From: an uncultured Clostridia bacterium
GTDB taxonomy: Bacteria; Bacillota; Clostridia; Oscillospirales; CAG-272
Length of the DNA stretch: 32,798 nucleotides
Assembly (NCBI GenBank): GCA_944391805.1
Contig: CALXUY010000037.1
Coordinates: forward strand, 1-32,798
Reading direction: 5' to 3'
Shown here: positions 32,001 to 32,798 of the stretch, piece by piece
Layout: each line of letters starts with the position of its first letter
How positions within the stretch are numbered: the stretch's first letter is position 1
The notes under the pieces: model-generated
What the model was told of the DNA's origin: nothing
Seen by the model: the letters and a program-made list of their open reading frames with translations, nothing else
Databases searched by the model: none
Translations under genes and position numbers: made by a program

Positions 32001-32127
32001 TCCTTGACGGGTTGGTGCAAAAATGGTATCATCGGTAGTCCGTGGGCGTTCATGAATGCGCATATTTTTGAGTTGCTTTCGCCATCGGCAAAATCAGTAT
32101 ACCATTTTAGCAGCGTTCTGTCAAGGA
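32001..32127. repeat. 127-bp imperfect inverted-repeat element inside the IS256 remnant
   Basis: The left end reads TCCTTGAC...TGCAAAAATGGTAT (32001-32029). The reverse complement of the right end reads TCCTTGAC...TGCTAAAATGGTAT (32099-32127). The 29-bp ends agree at about 22 positions. It lies just after the transposase stop. It could be a tiny nested element or a structured 3' region of the IS. Confidence 0.5.
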
Positions 32128-32138
32128 TGGCGGCGGAT

Positions 32139-32363
32139 TCAGCTGAATCTGCCGGGATACATTACAGGCAGCTCTGCATAAACCTTCCCCCAGTCGCGGA
32201 TCACATTCGTCCACTTTTCGGTCAGGTCATGAGTGGCAAGATAAAGCGCTTTGAGCAGAGCTCTGCTGTCCGGAAAGACACTTCTGCCACGGTTCAGGCG
32301 GCGGTACCCGCTGTTCAGACTTTCAATGGCGTTTGTTGTGTAGATCACCTTTCTGACGGTTGG
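32139..32363 (-). pseudogene. IS256-family (mutator) transposase, C-terminal fragment
   Basis: About 74 C-terminal residues: VRKVIYTTNAIESLNSGYRR, then GRSVFPDSRALLKALYL, then TEKWTNVIRDWGKV. IYTTNAIESLN is the diagnostic end of the DDE domain in IS256-type transposases. The 5' part of the gene is missing on this side: upstream codons run into an IS3-family element at 32364. The rest may lie beyond the window on the other side of that insertion. Not functional as it stands. Confidence 0.88.
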
Positions 32364-32437
32364 TGCATTCCTAAAAAAGTGGACAAAAGAACGGGAATAT
32401 GGTATAATAATAGACACACAAGCAAGGAGGAAAAAAG

Positions 32438-32716
32438 ATGTCAACAACCAAATACGATGAAGACTTCAAAAAGTCGCTGGTAACGCTCTACCAAAACGGG
32501 AAAACGCAGGCGCAGCTCTGCCGGGAATACGGCGTTTCAGAGTCCGCGCTGTGCAAATGGGTGAAGCAGTACGCAACCGTGCAAACCGACGACGGCGAGG
32601 TCTTGACCGCCAAACAGGTGAAAGAGCTTCAGAAGCGAAACGCCCAGCTGGAGGAGGAGAATCTGATCCTAAAAAAAGCGATTGCCATCTTCACGCCACA
32701 CTCCGGGAACGACTGA
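32438..32716 (+). CDS. IS3-family transposase OrfA
   Basis: 92 residues. Helix-turn-helix at about 9-45 (FKKSLVTLYQNGKTQAQLCR, then EYGVSESALCKWVKQY), followed by a leucine-zipper-like helix at about 62-85 (KELQKRNAQLEEENLILKKA). It binds the IS ends and dimerises. AAGGAGG at 32424-32430 sets the ATG at 32438. An A7 stretch (32671-32677) read as CTA-AAA-AAA is a classic -1 slippery site, so a fused OrfAB transposase is expected as well as OrfA alone. Confidence 0.93.
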   Translation: MSTTKYDEDFKKSLVTLYQNGKTQAQLCREYGVSESALCKWVKQYATVQTDDGEVLTAKQVKELQKRNAQLEEENLILKKAIAIFTPHSGND

Positions 32717-32798
32717 ACGCCGTACATCTGCTCCGGTATCAACATCAGATCAAAACGCTCTGCCGTGTGCTGCGGGTCAACAGAAGCACTTACTACAA
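32677..32798 (+). CDS. IS3-family transposase OrfB, 5' part (runs off the window)
   Basis: In the -1 frame relative to orfA the sequence reads HLHATLRERLNAVHLLRYQ, then KTLCRVLRVNRSTYY. This is the typical start of IS3-family OrfB, before the DDE integrase core. It has no obvious own start codon, so it is likely made by -1 frameshifting at 32671-32677. The catalytic core lies beyond the window. Confidence 0.85.

Larger units (their letters stand above)
31887..32363 (-). mobile_element. 3' remnant of an IS256-family element
   Basis: The segment runs from a terminus-like GGCTCTGTTAAGAATTTTCT (31887-31906) to the point where an IS3-family element begins (32364). It holds the last part of a mutator-type transposase gene on the minus strand and about 250 nt of non-coding 3' DNA. 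That DNA includes a GCCTTCGGCGG/CCGCCGAAGGC hairpin (31956-31966 with 31979-31989). Confidence 0.75.
32364..32798 (+). mobile_element. IS3-family insertion sequence (left part, cut by window edge)
   Basis: The left end TGCATTCCTAAAAAAGTGGA has the TG start and AAAAAGTGGACA pattern of IS3-family termini. Promoter TGGACA (32380-32385), 17-nt spacer, TATAAT (32403-32408). orfA and the start of orfB follow. The element has inserted into the IS256-type transposase gene. Confidence 0.85.

Noticed and set aside
1..32798. CRISPR arrays, tRNA or rRNA genes
   Set aside because: No regular direct-repeat arrays and no tRNA T-arm (GGTTCGAATCC-like) or rRNA core sequences were seen on either strand by eye.

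Overview
The window reads as a piece of chromosome from an endospore-forming, Gram-positive clostridium of moderately high G+C, most like the Oscillospiraceae/Ruminococcaceae. The evidence is a set of sporulation genes (spoVB-like, dpaA/dpaB, spmA/spmB, an AbrB/SpoVT-type regulator), an RNase J, strong AGGAGG-type ribosome binding sites, textbook sigma-A promoters and Gram-positive lipoprotein and surface-protein signals. No rRNA, tRNA or CRISPR array was seen.

Left part (1-11,600): a spoVB-like flippase has an exact sigma-E type promoter. It converges on the dipicolinate synthase pair dpaA-dpaB. Next come an orphan cysteine-rich zinc-ribbon protein, a large membrane-anchored acidic protein of foldase-like architecture, RNase J, a small membrane protein, and spmB and spmA, which are separated by a dispersed repeat. 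An AbrB-type regulator diverges from spmA.

Middle part (11,900-19,600): an ABC exporter with an extra N-terminal domain and zinc ribbon is followed by a DUF1854 protein. This pair is known from cyanophycin loci, but no cyanophycin genes are visible here. IMP dehydrogenase (guaB) follows on the other strand, with its leader interrupted by a 211-bp MITE-like element. A UvrA paralogue of the short, UvrB-independent class diverges from guaB.

Right part (19,800-31,450): a seven-gene minus-strand cluster lies divergent to an AraC-family regulator. In transcription order it holds a signal-less BNR/sialidase-like protein broken by one in-frame TGA, a lipoprotein BNR/sialidase paralogue, a solute-binding lipoprotein with no permease, a duplicated GLUG-repeat surface protein with an unusual Cys-containing C-terminal anchor, an N-acetylneuraminate-lyase-like aldolase, a DMT/EamA transporter and a GH36 (raffinose synthase/Sip1-like) enzyme. 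I infer one operon for foraging on glycans carrying sialic acid or another keto-sugar acid: release outside the cell, capture, import, then aldol cleavage and alpha-galactoside processing. Its exact substrate is unknown.

Right edge (31,450-32,798): a mobile-element graveyard. It holds a second copy of the dispersed repeat found between spmA and spmB, one end of a MITE-like element, the 3' remnant of an IS256-family transposase gene with an internal inverted-repeat element, and an IS3-family element inserted into that transposase and cut by the window edge.

Two dispersed repeat families recur. Family A is TTAA-ended and MITE-like, at 3575-3755 and 16431-16641, with a lone end near 31776. Family B is about 125-133 bp, at 10350-10474 and 31510-31642.
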